Positions 9,188-17,292 of a DNA stretch of 64,000 bases are shown piece by piece; within the stretch, counting starts at the first letter, position 1; each line of letters starts with the position of its first letter. Source of the DNA: Prauserella_A sp040645195 (GTDB lineage Bacteria; Actinomycetota; Actinomycetes; Mycobacteriales; Pseudonocardiaceae); assembly GCF_040645195.1 (NCBI RefSeq), contig NZ_JBEYXW010000019.1:1-64000 (forward strand), written 5' to 3'. The position numbers and the translations under genes were made by a program. The notes under the pieces were generated by a model, which did not search any database, was not told where the DNA came from, and saw only the letters and a program-made list of their open reading frames with translations.

Positions 9188-9994
9188 TCAGACGATGTTG
9201 ACGATCGTGCCGAGCGGAAGCTTGACGAGCTCGTCGAGGGCCTCTTTCGTCACCCTGATGCACCCGTCACTGTTCGCCTGCCCAACGAAACTGTCGTCGG
9301 GCCAGGTGTGAATGCCGACGGTGCCTGGGCCACCGCCGAATGTTTCGTGCGAGTCCGAGTGATAGCTCAGCGGAAGCACGATGGGGCTGTAGGTGTTCAC
9401 CGTCTCCGCGATGGAGGCGATGATGTAGGCACGCCCCTTCGGCGTCGGATACTGCGCCTTACCGATGCCGATTGTCCATTTACCGAGAGACTGGCCGTTC
9501 TCGGTGATTTCGAGTTCGAACGCGTCGCGGTTGACCGTAACCACGAAATCGTTCTGCGCCGTTTCCACCTCACTGCCGGTGTGCACCCAGCCGCTGGCCC
9601 CGTTGGGGCGGCTCGGCAGCAGGATCTGCGCCCAGCCTTCCTGCTCGGCGATCACGGGCACCCAGGTCGGCGAACCCATCTGCCGCGAGGGCAGCTTCGC
9701 GAACGGCTCGCCGTTGACGGACTTGTAGACGACCAGGTCCTGCTTCGGGTGCAGCACCTTGCCGGTGCTCTCGGCACCCGGGTCCAGTGGCGCACCCGCG
9801 AGGTCGCCGAATGTCGTGGCGTCGGGCAGGGTGGTCAGGTCCTCCTGGCTGACGGCCACGGGCTCGACGGCCTGCGGCTCCTCGCTGCCACTACATCCGG
9901 AGACGAGCAGCGCCAGCAGCGCCGCACTCCCAGCCGCAACGAGCCTTGCCGACCGAATCCTCCCGCGCAGGCGGAAGGTGCCACGTCTATCCAT
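9188..9994 (-). CDS. L,D-transpeptidase (YkuD domain) lipoprotein
   Basis: 268 residues. The signal ends in a lipobox LLVSGC, so the enzyme is anchored outside the membrane. An SH3-like segment (LVVYKSVNGEPFAKL ... GWVHTGSEV) precedes the YkuD domain. Its active-site block contains GIHTWP and, some residues on, SDGCIRVT with the nucleophilic Cys. This variant uses Asp where many enzymes have His before Gly-Cys. The family makes 3-3 peptidoglycan cross-links or attaches proteins to peptidoglycan. It is a separate cistron 80 bp upstream of the secreted protein gene and in the same direction, so co-transcription is possible. Confidence 0.92.
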   Translation of the reverse strand: MDRRGTFRLRGRIRSARLVAAGSAALLALLVSGCSGSEEPQAVEPVAVSQEDLTTLPDATTFGDLAGAPLDPGAESTGKVLHPKQDLVVYKSVNGEPFAKLPSRQMGSPTWVPVIAEQEGWAQILLPSRPNGASGWVHTGSEVETAQNDFVVTVNRDAFELEITENGQSLGKWTIGIGKAQYPTPKGRAYIIASIAETVNTYSPIVLPLSYHSDSHETFGGGPGTVGIHTWPDDSFVGQANSDGCIRVTKEALDELVKLPLGTIVNIV

Positions 9995-10482
9995 CGATCA
10001 CTGTCCTGAAGCAGTAGGGACACGGGTAGCGCGCAGGCGGAGACCCCGACGCCTGCGCCGACGAGCACAGCAACAACTACTGACTGCGCACGAGATGATT
10101 CGCATTGTTAACCCGTTAAGAACCCGCGATCAAACTCGTTGCTTTCTCACTGCGAGCCCCACAACTGGGCAAACATCGCGTTTGCGCAGGCCAGCGCCTC
10201 GGGAGTGGATCACACGATCGTGTTACTTCGAATCACTCCAGGCAACCTCCGGTTCAGCGCATAGTCGTGACGCTCCGGAGAAGAGCCCCCGGATAGTGAT
10301 CATTCGGTCGTGGATTCCCCCACCTGAAAGTGCGAGAAGGGCCACATAGTCAGCCGTCCCGACAGCCGGGAACAATCGCCGTCGCACGAGAAACACCACG
10401 ACCCCGCGCCGACCTTTGTCGAACGTGTGTTCTACAATTGGCGGTCGTCGTAGCCGGACGTCACCGACAGGGAGACACCCGC
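9995..10482. other. 488-bp divergent intergenic region
   Basis: It separates the L,D-transpeptidase (minus) from the AT-hook gene (plus). No convincing coding frame. The left part is relatively AT-rich around 10100-10135 and should carry the transpeptidase promoter. The right end carries the LexA-like box and -10 annotated separately. I see no RNA gene. Confidence 0.6.
10419..10438 (+). promoter_or_regulatory. LexA-like SOS box overlapping a -10 element
   Basis: TCGAACGTGTGTTCTA (10419-10434) differs at one of twelve conserved positions from the actinobacterial box TCGAAC-N4-GTTCGA. The -10 candidate TACAAT (10433-10438) overlaps its right arm. The ATG of the AT-hook gene follows about 45 bp downstream. 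This geometry would let LexA block RNA polymerase directly. Confidence 0.5.
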
Positions 10483-10920
10483 ATGAGCTTGGACACTTCG
10501 ATCACTCCGGACGCGCAGGTGGATTTCGCCGGCGCGGCTGTCACCGAAGAGGCACCACTGGCGGAAGCCGCCGAGCAGGAACCGGCTGCGGAAGCCGGCG
10601 AGGAGGGCAAGCCGAAGCGGGGCCGCCCCAAGGGCACCGCCGCACGCAAGACCCGCACTGTCGAGCTGACCCTCACGGTCACCGGCACCGCCGACGGCGA
10701 CTGGCAGGCCGAGCTCAAGCACGGCAGCAAGTGGGTCGCTCGTGGTCTGGACATCCCGGCGTCCGCGGTCTCGCGGGCCGCGAAGGAACTGCACGCCGAC
10801 CTCTCCGCCCCGATCGACGAGGTCATCAACGCCGCGCGGGACCAGCAGCAGGCCAAGGTCGCCGAGCTGGAAGCCCAGCTGGAGCAGGCCAAGCAGGCGC
10901 TCGCCGAAATGGAGCGCTGA
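10483..10920 (+). CDS. AT-hook protein with C-terminal coiled coil
   Basis: 145 residues from ATG 10483 (AGGGAGA upstream). The acidic, Ala/Glu-rich N terminus leads to an AT-hook core KPKRGRPKGT (43-52), then a compact middle (VELTLTVTGTADGDWQAEL, then SKWVARGLDIPASAVSRAA) and a C-terminal heptad-rich helix ending LEAQLEQAKQALAEMER. This suggests a small nucleoid-associated or DNA-bridging protein, similar in plan to but not homologous on sight with Lsr2. A LexA-like box overlaps its promoter, hinting at DNA-damage induction. I recognise no named family with certainty (DUF6319 is one possibility). Confidence 0.75.
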   Translation: MSLDTSITPDAQVDFAGAAVTEEAPLAEAAEQEPAAEAGEEGKPKRGRPKGTAARKTRTVELTLTVTGTADGDWQAELKHGSKWVARGLDIPASAVSRAAKELHADLSAPIDEVINAARDQQQAKVAELEAQLEQAKQALAEMER

Positions 10921-11007
10921 CCCCATTCCGGCGTGCCGCGGACAGCCTCGCCCGCGCCGGAGTGTTTGCGTTGCCTCACCTGGCATTGCGTCTTGTTGAA
11001 TGAGGCG

Positions 11008-11730
11008 GTGACGAACGCACCACAGCCGCCGCACACCGGTGAGCCGCACCACGAGGACCTCAGCGGCAAGCTCAACTGGCTGCGCGCAGGCGTGCTCGGC
11101 GCCAACGACGGCATCGTGTCCGTCGCAGGCCTCGTGGTCGGCGTCGCCGGTGCCACGACGGATCGCACGGCGCTCATGCTCGCCGGTATCGCCGGGCTGG
11201 TCGCAGGCGCGCTGTCGATGGCAGGCGGCGAGTACGTCTCAGTGAGCACCCAGCGCGACACCGAGCGGGCGATGCTGCGGCTGGAGACGCACGAGCTGCA
11301 CACGATGCCCGAGGCGGAGGAGCGCGAGCTCGCCGAGATCTACGAGACGAAGGGCCTCTCTCCCGAGCTGGCCAACCGGGTTGCCAAGGAGCTGACCGCG
11401 AACGACGCGCTGCAGGCGCACGCCGAAGCGGAGCTGGGCATCGATCCGGCGAACCTCACCAGCCCGTTGCAGGCAGCGTTCGCGTCGATGGTCGCCTTCA
11501 CGACCGGCGCGCTGCTGCCACTGCTCGCGATCATCCTGCCGCCCACGCCGGTACGGATATGGGCCTGCGTGGCCGCCGTGATCGCCGGCCTCGCGCTCAC
11601 CGGCTGGACGAGCGCGCGGCTCGGCAACGCGCGCGCCGGCCACGCCATCGCCCGCAACGTCGGCGTCGGTGCGCTGACAATGCTCGTGACCTACCTCGTG
11701 GGCCTGCTCTTCGGTGTGACAACGAGTTAG
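11008..11730 (+). CDS. VIT1/CCC1-family transporter
   Basis: 240 residues from GTG 11008. The block KLNWLRAGVLGANDGIVSVAGLVVGVAGA and the later AGALSMAGGEYVSVSTQRDTE are hallmarks of VIT1/CCC1 vacuolar iron transporter relatives, which move Fe2+ or Mn2+ across membranes. Five hydrophobic segments are visible, with a Glu-rich cytosolic region (about residues 95-150) that in the family binds metal. GTG 11008 has TTGAAT 6 nt upstream and no good ribosome site, compatible with a leaderless transcript. A longer frame to 10933 has no better start. The stop overlaps that of the convergent TetR gene by 3 bp. Confidence 0.88.
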   Translation: MTNAPQPPHTGEPHHEDLSGKLNWLRAGVLGANDGIVSVAGLVVGVAGATTDRTALMLAGIAGLVAGALSMAGGEYVSVSTQRDTERAMLRLETHELHTMPEAEERELAEIYETKGLSPELANRVAKELTANDALQAHAEAELGIDPANLTSPLQAAFASMVAFTTGALLPLLAIILPPTPVRIWACVAAVIAGLALTGWTSARLGNARAGHAIARNVGVGALTMLVTYLVGLLFGVTTS

Positions 11731-12410
11731 CGCACGAGGTCGCTATCGGCTGGACTGGTCCACCGTTCGGAGAAGAGCTCGTATCCCGGTGGGTCTCCTG
11801 GCAGCACGTGCGGCGCCGGAGCGCGGAGGCCATCGAGTGCGATGGCGGTGACGCGGGTCCGGGCGTTCAGGGCCGCTTCGGCCAGGTCGGTTCGCCCTTG
11901 CCTGTTGAGTTGGTCGAGTAGCGGCGACTTGGCGAGCTGTTCGATGAGCAGTTCCAGGTCCACGGCGGTGACGTCAGGCCGCAGCGCACCCGCGGCGTGT
12001 GCGCGATCGACCAGTGCCTTGACCGCCGCGTCCGCACGCTTGTTCTTGTCGGCCATTTCCGGGGTGACGGTAATGGTGCCGGCGATCGGTGCAAGCGAGC
12101 CCGGGCCGCGCGCGATCGAGGCCATGGCGTAATGCACTAGACCTTCCCACGGGTCACCGTGAGCGAGCCCTTCTTCGGCCGCGGCGCTGTACTCCTCGAG
12201 GGCGATTACACACAGGCGTTGGAACAGCTCGTCTTTGCTCCGGTAGCGGCGATACAGACTCCCGATCCCGACGCCCGCCCGCTCCGCGATCGTGGCCACC
12301 GACGCATGTGCCCCGTCGGCCGCGAGCGCCTCTCGCGCGGCTTGCAGCAAGGCGCGGTCGTTGCGTTCAGCCTCGGCTTGGCGAGGGGCTCTCCGGGTGT
12401 GCTCGGTCAT
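11727..12410 (-). CDS. TetR-family transcriptional regulator
   Basis: 227 residues. The N-terminal helix-turn-helix reads ALLQAAREALAADGAHASVATIAERAGVG, then GSLYRRYRSKDELFQRL, the classic TetR layout. The C-terminal helical ligand domain is of the common actinobacterial type (YAMASIARGPGSLAPIA). It is divergent from the SnoaL-like gene across 98 bp that contain two matched 17-bp palindromes, so it very likely represses itself and that gene. The inducer is unknown. Confidence 0.95.
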   Translation of the reverse strand: MTEHTRRAPRQAEAERNDRALLQAAREALAADGAHASVATIAERAGVGIGSLYRRYRSKDELFQRLCVIALEEYSAAAEEGLAHGDPWEGLVHYAMASIARGPGSLAPIAGTITVTPEMADKNKRADAAVKALVDRAHAAGALRPDVTAVDLELLIEQLAKSPLLDQLNRQGRTDLAEAALNARTRVTAIALDGLRAPAPHVLPGDPPGYELFSERWTSPADSDLVR

Positions 12411-12431
12411 CGACGATCATCTTAGCTCTTG

Positions 12432-12448
12432 CGGAGCGGATCACTCCG
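12432..12448. promoter_or_regulatory. TetR-type operator 1
   Basis: CGGAG-CGGATCA-CTCCG, 17 bp, 5-bp perfect arms. It lies 22 bp from the regulator start and shares arms and length with a second site 37 bp away, which supports it as a true operator pair. Confidence 0.7.
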
Positions 12449-12468
12449 ATTGTAGGTTGGTGTTCAAA

Positions 12469-12485
12469 CGGAGCGTTTTGCTCCG
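12469..12485. promoter_or_regulatory. TetR-type operator 2
   Basis: CGGAGC-GTTTT-GCTCCG, 17 bp with 6-bp perfect arms, 24 bp before the SnoaL-like start. Same outer arms as the site at 12432-12448. Confidence 0.75.
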
Positions 12486-12508
12486 ATATGCGCATAAGGA
12501 GAAAGACC

Positions 12509-12943
12509 ATGGAACACGGCGCTCACGACACGATTCGAGATGACGACACGACGGCAATCCGGCAGGTGGTTGCGGACGCGCAGCGGTACCAGAGCGAGCC
12601 CGAGCCGTTCGTTGCTCTGCACGCCCCTGATTCGCTCGTTGTCAACATCGCGGGACGCCGGGTGTTCGGCAGGGACAGCATCCACCACAACATGAAAAGG
12701 GCACTCGACACGCCGTTGGCACACGTACTGACACGAACCGAGATCGAGGACATCCGTTTCGCGACCCCCGACGTCGCCATCGTCAGTTGCATCAAGCACG
12801 TATCAGACAAGCGCGACGCTGCACTGAAACAGGACGCGGGTGCAAGGCTTCCCGAAAAAGGCAGCCTCACCTACGTCATGGTCAAGGACCACGGCGCATG
12901 GCGCATCGCCTCCGCGCAGACCACCCCGATCATCGAACCCTGA
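12509..12943 (+). CDS. SnoaL/SgcJ-EcaC-like small protein (NTF2 fold)
   Basis: 144 residues from ATG 12509, chosen for AAGGAGA 6 nt upstream. An in-frame ATG at 12488 would fall next to the operator. The sequence AIRQVVADAQRYQSEPEPFVALHAPDSLVVNIAG and the closing LTYVMVKDHGAWRIASAQTTP match the TIGR02246 SgcJ/EcaC type of NTF2-like proteins, often called oxidoreductase or isomerase without proof. It is cytoplasmic and under likely control of the divergent TetR protein. Substrate unknown. Confidence 0.82.
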   Translation: MEHGAHDTIRDDDTTAIRQVVADAQRYQSEPEPFVALHAPDSLVVNIAGRRVFGRDSIHHNMKRALDTPLAHVLTRTEIEDIRFATPDVAIVSCIKHVSDKRDAALKQDAGARLPEKGSLTYVMVKDHGAWRIASAQTTPIIEP

Positions 12944-12953
12944 TCAGAACTAC

Positions 12954-14417
12954 TTAGCGCACGCCGCTCATCAGCCTGGACACGAACGGCGACACCGCGG
13001 CGATCAGCAGGCCGATGCCCACCGCGACGGCGCCGACCACGCCGAAGTAACCCGCTTCGGCATTGACGTTGTAGTACTTCGCCAGTGAGCCGGACAGCGC
13101 GGTGCCGAGCGCAACCGAAAGGAAGTTCAGCGCGACCATCTGCGTGCGGAACGCCGTCGGCGCGAGCTTGGTGGAAAGCGAAAGGCCGACCGGGGAGAGC
13201 AGCAACTCGGCAACCGTGAAGACCAGCAGGACGCCGACCAGCGCGAGCACGGGACTCGTGTTGCCGTGGCCGCCCGCCATCGGCAGGAACAGCAGGAACG
13301 CGCAACCCATCAGCACCGTGGCGAGCGCGAACTTGATCGGTGTCGACGGCTGGCGCGGGCCGAGCTTCGTCCACAGTGCGGCGAAGATCGGCGCGAGCGC
13401 GATGATGAACACCGGGTTCACCGAGTTCACCCAGGACACCGGCATCTCCCAGCCGAAGAGGTGCCGGTTGAGCCGTTCGTCGGAGTACACCGTGACCACG
13501 GTGAACTGCTGCTGGTAGAGGGAGAAGAACGCAGCACTGGCAATGAACATCGGGATGAACGACAGCACGCGTCTGCGTTCGACCTGCGTGATCTTCCGAC
13601 TGGTCAGGATCACCGCGAAGTAGACGACCGATGCCGCGCCGATGACCCACACCGTGACGTCGGACAGGTTGGCCGACGTCACCACGCCGGACAGCACGAG
13701 CAGCAGGATCACGGCCACCAGCGCAGCGAGCACCATGGCAGCCAGCGGCCACCGGGAGGACGGCAGCGGGTTCGGCACGACACTCGCCCGCTCGCCGAGG
13801 TTCTTCCGGCCAAGGGTGTACTGGATCAGGCCGATCGCCATACCAATCGCAGCGAGCCCGAACCCGAGGTGGAAACCGACCTCGGACTGCGCGAGCCCGG
13901 TGAGCAGCGGGCCTGCGAACGCGCCCAGGTTGATCCCCATGTAGAAAAGCGTGAAACCGGCGTCGCGGCGCTCGTCCCCTTCTCGATAGAGCGTGCCGAC
14001 CACCGCTGTGGCGTTGCCTTTGAGCCCGCCACTACCGAGTGCGACGCAGGCGAGGCCGACACCGATGCCGGTCACACCGGGCAGCAACGCGAGCGCGATG
14101 TGCCCGATCATGACGAGCACGGCGCTGTAGAAAAGGGTGCGCTCCGGTCCGAGCAGCCGGTCGGCAATCCACGCTCCGGCGATCGTGGAGAGGTAGACGA
14201 GCCCGCCGTAGGCGCCGACGATGCCGACCGCGGTGGCCTTGGGCATCGCGAGCCCGCCATCGGCCACCGAGTAGTAGAGATAGATCGGCAGGATGCCGAG
14301 CATGCCGTAGAAGGAGAAGCGCTCCCACATCTCGACGCCGAAAAGATTCGCCAGCCCTCGCGGGTGACCGAAGAACCGGGTGTCCTGGCTGGCCTGTGTG
14401 GTGGCGGTGGGTTCCAC
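12954..14417 (-). CDS. POT/PTR2-family peptide-proton symporter
   Basis: 487 residues with about 14 hydrophobic segments. The hallmark ExxER motif is seen as EMWERFSFYGM near residue 30. GGLKGNATAVVGTLY and FTLFYMGINLGAF are also typical of di/tripeptide transporters driven by the proton gradient (DtpT-like). It starts at ATG 14417. Two short dyads lie just upstream at 14463-14493. It is monocistronic, with a single base-scale gap to the convergent SnoaL-like gene. Confidence 0.93.
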   Translation of the reverse strand: MEPTATTQASQDTRFFGHPRGLANLFGVEMWERFSFYGMLGILPIYLYYSVADGGLAMPKATAVGIVGAYGGLVYLSTIAGAWIADRLLGPERTLFYSAVLVMIGHIALALLPGVTGIGVGLACVALGSGGLKGNATAVVGTLYREGDERRDAGFTLFYMGINLGAFAGPLLTGLAQSEVGFHLGFGLAAIGMAIGLIQYTLGRKNLGERASVVPNPLPSSRWPLAAMVLAALVAVILLLVLSGVVTSANLSDVTVWVIGAASVVYFAVILTSRKITQVERRRVLSFIPMFIASAAFFSLYQQQFTVVTVYSDERLNRHLFGWEMPVSWVNSVNPVFIIALAPIFAALWTKLGPRQPSTPIKFALATVLMGCAFLLFLPMAGGHGNTSPVLALVGVLLVFTVAELLLSPVGLSLSTKLAPTAFRTQMVALNFLSVALGTALSGSLAKYYNVNAEAGYFGVVGAVAVGIGLLIAAVSPFVSRLMSGVR

Positions 14418-14462
14418 TGGCTATCGGTCCCTACGTGCTCGCTGATCGAAAACGACCAACGC

Positions 14463-14493
14463 GATAGGCTATCAGTAGGTAAACGATCTACCT
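14463..14493. repeat. Two adjacent dyads upstream of the POT transporter
   Basis: GATAG-G-CTATC (14463-14473) and AGGTA-AACGATC-TACCT (14477-14493) are perfect short inverted repeats placed 46-76 bp upstream of the transporter start. They may be binding sites, but no regulator gene lies next to them. Confidence 0.35.
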
Positions 14494-14593
14494 GCCCGGT
14501 TCTCGGGTCATGCGTCGCGGCAGCTAAGGTCGATGGTAGGTGTGCCGGGAAGTCTGGTCGGCGTCGACGAATCGCCGACCCCTGGAGACGCCC

Positions 14594-15808
14594 GTGAGCA
14601 CCGAACGCCGCCCCACCGTGGCCATTTCCGAGTTCGCCCGCTTCCTGCGCACCGAGACCACCGGCGGGATGATCCTGCTCGCCGCCACGGCGATCGCGCT
14701 GCTGTGGGCGAACTCCCCACTGGGCGACGTGTACCGGGACATCCGCGATCTGCACATCGGCCCGGAGTCGCTGCACCTTTCTCTGTCCATTGGGGACTGG
14801 GCGAAGGACGGCCTGCTCGCGCTGTTCTTCTTCGTCGCGGGGCTCGAGCTCAAGCGCGAGCTGGTGGTCGGCGAGCTGTCGAACGTCAAGGCCGCCGCGC
14901 TGCCGATCATCGCCGCGTTCGGCGGCATGGTCGCGCCTGCGCTCATCGCGCTCAGCATCGGCTGGGGTGAGCCCGGCATCGAGCGCGCGTGGGCGATCCC
15001 CGTCGCGACCGACATCGCGTTCGCGCTCGGGGTGCTCGCCCTCACCGCCTCGAGCCTGCCCACCGCGGCCAGGGTCTTCCTGCTCTCCCTGGCCGTCGTC
15101 GACGACCTCGGTGCGATCGTCGTCATCGCGGTGTTGTTCACGGAGACCTTCAGCCTCGTCGCCGCCGGAATCGCGGTGGCGGGGCTCGCGCTCTACGCCT
15201 ACCTGCAGCACAAGCGGGTGCGCGCATGGTGGCTCTACGTACCGCTGGCCCTCATCGCGTGGGGCGCCGTGCACGGTGCGGGCATCCACGCGACGATCGC
15301 CGGTGTCGCGCTCGGCCTGCTCACCCGCGTCCGTGCCGACGAGGGCGAGGCCGAATCGCCCGCCGTCCGCCTCGAGCACCGGCTGCAGCCGTGGTCGGCC
15401 GGCCTGGCGGTGCCCGTCTTCGCGCTGTTCGCCGCCGGCATCGCGATCAGCGGCGACTCGCTCGCCGCGGTGTTCGGTGACGCCATCCCGCTCGCCGTGC
15501 TCATCGGCCTCCTGGCGGGCAAGGTAGTGGGCATCCTGGGCGCGAGCGCCCTCGCCGTCCGGCTGGGGCTGGCCAGGCTGCCCGGCTCGCTGAGCTGGCT
15601 GGATCTCGGCGCGCTGTCGATGCTCGGCGCCGTCGGCTTCACGGTGAGCCTGCTCATCGCCGAGCTCGCGCTGGAAGGCGAGGCAGCCGAGCTCGCCAAG
15701 ACGGCCGTGCTGATCGCGTCCGCGATCGCCTCGCTCACCGCCGCCGTGCTGCTGCTGGCGCGCGGCAAGGTGCATGCCAGGGGCGCGCCTGCCGAGCCTG
15801 CTAAGTGA
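14594..15808 (+). CDS. nhaA: Na+/H+ antiporter NhaA
   Basis: 404 residues from GTG 14594, with CTGGAG upstream. Family landmarks are ETTGGMILLAATAIALLWANSP at the N terminus, FFFVAGLELKRELVVGEL, the VATDIAFALGVLAL helix break, and VVDDLGAIVVIAVLF with the paired aspartates that bind sodium and protons. About 11-12 membrane helices. It exports Na+ in exchange for protons for pH and salt homeostasis. From memory it has no counterpart in the mycobacterial version of this gene cluster, so it is probably an insertion here. Confidence 0.96.
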   Translation: MSTERRPTVAISEFARFLRTETTGGMILLAATAIALLWANSPLGDVYRDIRDLHIGPESLHLSLSIGDWAKDGLLALFFFVAGLELKRELVVGELSNVKAAALPIIAAFGGMVAPALIALSIGWGEPGIERAWAIPVATDIAFALGVLALTASSLPTAARVFLLSLAVVDDLGAIVVIAVLFTETFSLVAAGIAVAGLALYAYLQHKRVRAWWLYVPLALIAWGAVHGAGIHATIAGVALGLLTRVRADEGEAESPAVRLEHRLQPWSAGLAVPVFALFAAGIAISGDSLAAVFGDAIPLAVLIGLLAGKVVGILGASALAVRLGLARLPGSLSWLDLGALSMLGAVGFTVSLLIAELALEGEAAELAKTAVLIASAIASLTAAVLLLARGKVHARGAPAEPAK

Positions 15809-15829
15809 TCACATGGCACGATGAGGCCC

Positions 15830-16336
15830 GTGAGCAGCCCCAAAAACGATCCGGTCGGCGGTGATCGCGCGGGTTCCGTGCCCTACCTCCCGCTGTCCGA
15901 AGACAACGAACCCACGGCCGACGCCCAGTCGATCGGTGCGCTCGTCAAAGACGCGACGCAGCACCTTTCGACGCTGTTCCGCGCCGAGGTCGAGCTGGTC
16001 AAGGCGGAAACGGTCGGTGAGGCGAAGAAGGCAGCGAAGGGCAGCTTGTTCTTCGCCGTCGCCGGCGTGATCGCGCTGTACAGCTCGTTCTTCTTCTTTT
16101 TCTTCCTCGGTGAGCTGCTGTCCGAGTGGTTGCAGCGCTGGGCGGCGTTCGGCATCGTGTTCCTGCTGATGCTGATCAGCGCAGGCCTGTTCGGCTTCCT
16201 CGGCTACCGGAAGTGGAAGAAGGTCAGGGCTCCACAGCGCTCGATCGACAGCCTGAAGGAGACGGCCGCCGCCCTCAACCCGCGGCGCCTGGCCGAGCCG
16301 GCCGTTGCGGAGCCGGGCCCGCCGGTGCAGCGCTGA
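15830..16336 (+). CDS. Phage-holin-like (DUF1469) membrane protein
   Basis: 168 residues from GTG 15830; an ATG at 15821 in the same frame is the alternative. After a polar N terminus, the segment ALVKDATQHLSTLFRAEVELVKAE precedes two strongly hydrophobic helices (GVIALYSSFFFFFFLGEL and FGIVFLLMLISAGLFGFLG). It is a typical actinobacterial DUF1469 protein, named for resemblance to holins but chromosomal and conserved. By position it corresponds to Rv3669. It lies 5 bp before the hydrolase, so the two are probably co-translated. Function not established. Confidence 0.8.
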   Translation: MSSPKNDPVGGDRAGSVPYLPLSEDNEPTADAQSIGALVKDATQHLSTLFRAEVELVKAETVGEAKKAAKGSLFFAVAGVIALYSSFFFFFFLGELLSEWLQRWAAFGIVFLLMLISAGLFGFLGYRKWKKVRAPQRSIDSLKETAAALNPRRLAEPAVAEPGPPVQR

Positions 16337-16341
16337 CCACA

Positions 16342-17292
16342 GTGGCGCAGGTGACCGTGGAGCCACCCGATCCGTCGACCGTCCGGCTGCCCGGCCCGTG
16401 GACGCATCGTGACGTCTCCGCCAACGGCATCCGGCTGCATGTCGCCGAGGCCGGAACCGGCCCGCTGGTGCTGCTGCTTCACGGGTTCGGGGAGTTCTGG
16501 TGGACCTGGCACCACCAGCTGCGCTCGCTGGCCGAAGCCGGGTTCCGTGTTGTCGCCGCCGATCTGCGCGGTTACGGCGACTCGGACAAGCCGCCCCGCG
16601 GCTATGACGCGTGGACGCTCGCCGGTGACATCGCCGGGCTGGTCCGCGCGCTCGGGGAGCGGCAGGCGCACCTGGTCGGCCACGCGTGGGGCGGCATGCT
16701 CGCCTGGACGGCGGCGACCTTGCATCCGCGAGTGGTGAGCTCGGTCAGCGTGGTCTCCGGCGCGCACCCGCTGGCGCTGCGCTCGGCGATCTCCCGCACC
16801 GTCCTGCGCAGGCGGGGCAGCCAGGCACGGGCCATGGCGCACCTGCTGCGCTTCCAGGTACCCATGGCTCCGGAACGCTGGCTGGTCAAGGACGATGCCG
16901 CGGCGGTGGAACGGTTGATGCGGGCCTGGTCGGGAGAGGCGTGGCGGCGCAGCGCCGATTTCGCCGGCACCGCCGGCACGTTCCGGCACGCGATGCTCGT
17001 CGCCGGTGTGGCGCACAGTTCGCTGGAGTACTACCGCTGGGCTTTCCGCTCGCAGTTCCGCGGGGAGGGCAGGCGGTTCACCGAAGCCGTCGACGCGCGC
17101 CTGCGGATGCCGGTCCTGCAGCTGCACGGCTCGGCAGACCCCTGCATCCTGCCCGCGACAGCCCGCGACTCGGCGCCATGGCTCGGACCGCGTTCCCGGT
17201 TCGAGACGTTGCCCGGCATCGGCCACTTCCCGCAGCTCGAGGACCCAGAGCACACCACGAAGGCACTGGTCGCCTTCCTGCGCGGCAGCTGA
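16342..17292 (+). CDS. Alpha/beta hydrolase, EphE position, nucleophile position Ala
   Basis: 316 residues from GTG 16342; GTG 16351 is also possible. Core features of the fold are present: LLLHGFGEFWWTWH (oxyanion region), DLRGYGDSDKP, HGSADPCILP (acid strand) and GIGHFPQLEDP (His). The nucleophile elbow, however, reads GHAWGG, with Ala115 where hydrolases have Ser or Asp (epoxide hydrolases GHDWGG). Either catalysis is lost or another group serves. Its location between the holin-like protein and marP matches ephE (Rv3670). It abuts the convergent marP stop with no gap. Confidence 0.85.
   Translation: MAQVTVEPPDPSTVRLPGPWTHRDVSANGIRLHVAEAGTGPLVLLLHGFGEFWWTWHHQLRSLAEAGFRVVAADLRGYGDSDKPPRGYDAWTLAGDIAGLVRALGERQAHLVGHAWGGMLAWTAATLHPRVVSSVSVVSGAHPLALRSAISRTVLRRRGSQARAMAHLLRFQVPMAPERWLVKDDAAAVERLMRAWSGEAWRRSADFAGTAGTFRHAMLVAGVAHSSLEYYRWAFRSQFRGEGRRFTEAVDARLRMPVLQLHGSADPCILPATARDSAPWLGPRSRFETLPGIGHFPQLEDPEHTTKALVAFLRGS

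Noticed and set aside
13266..14597. Long plus-strand frame of 443 codons opposite the POT gene
   Set aside because: Composition is Arg/His/Glu/Gln-rich, typical of the complement of a hydrophobic high-GC gene. No domain is recognisable.
14108..15775. 555-codon minus-strand frame opposite nhaA
   Set aside because: Shadow frame caused by GC-rich third positions. It covers parts of two unrelated genes.
15830..16336. Prophage remnant because of the holin-like protein
   Set aside because: DUF1469 proteins are chromosomal housekeeping genes in actinobacteria, and no other phage gene is near.
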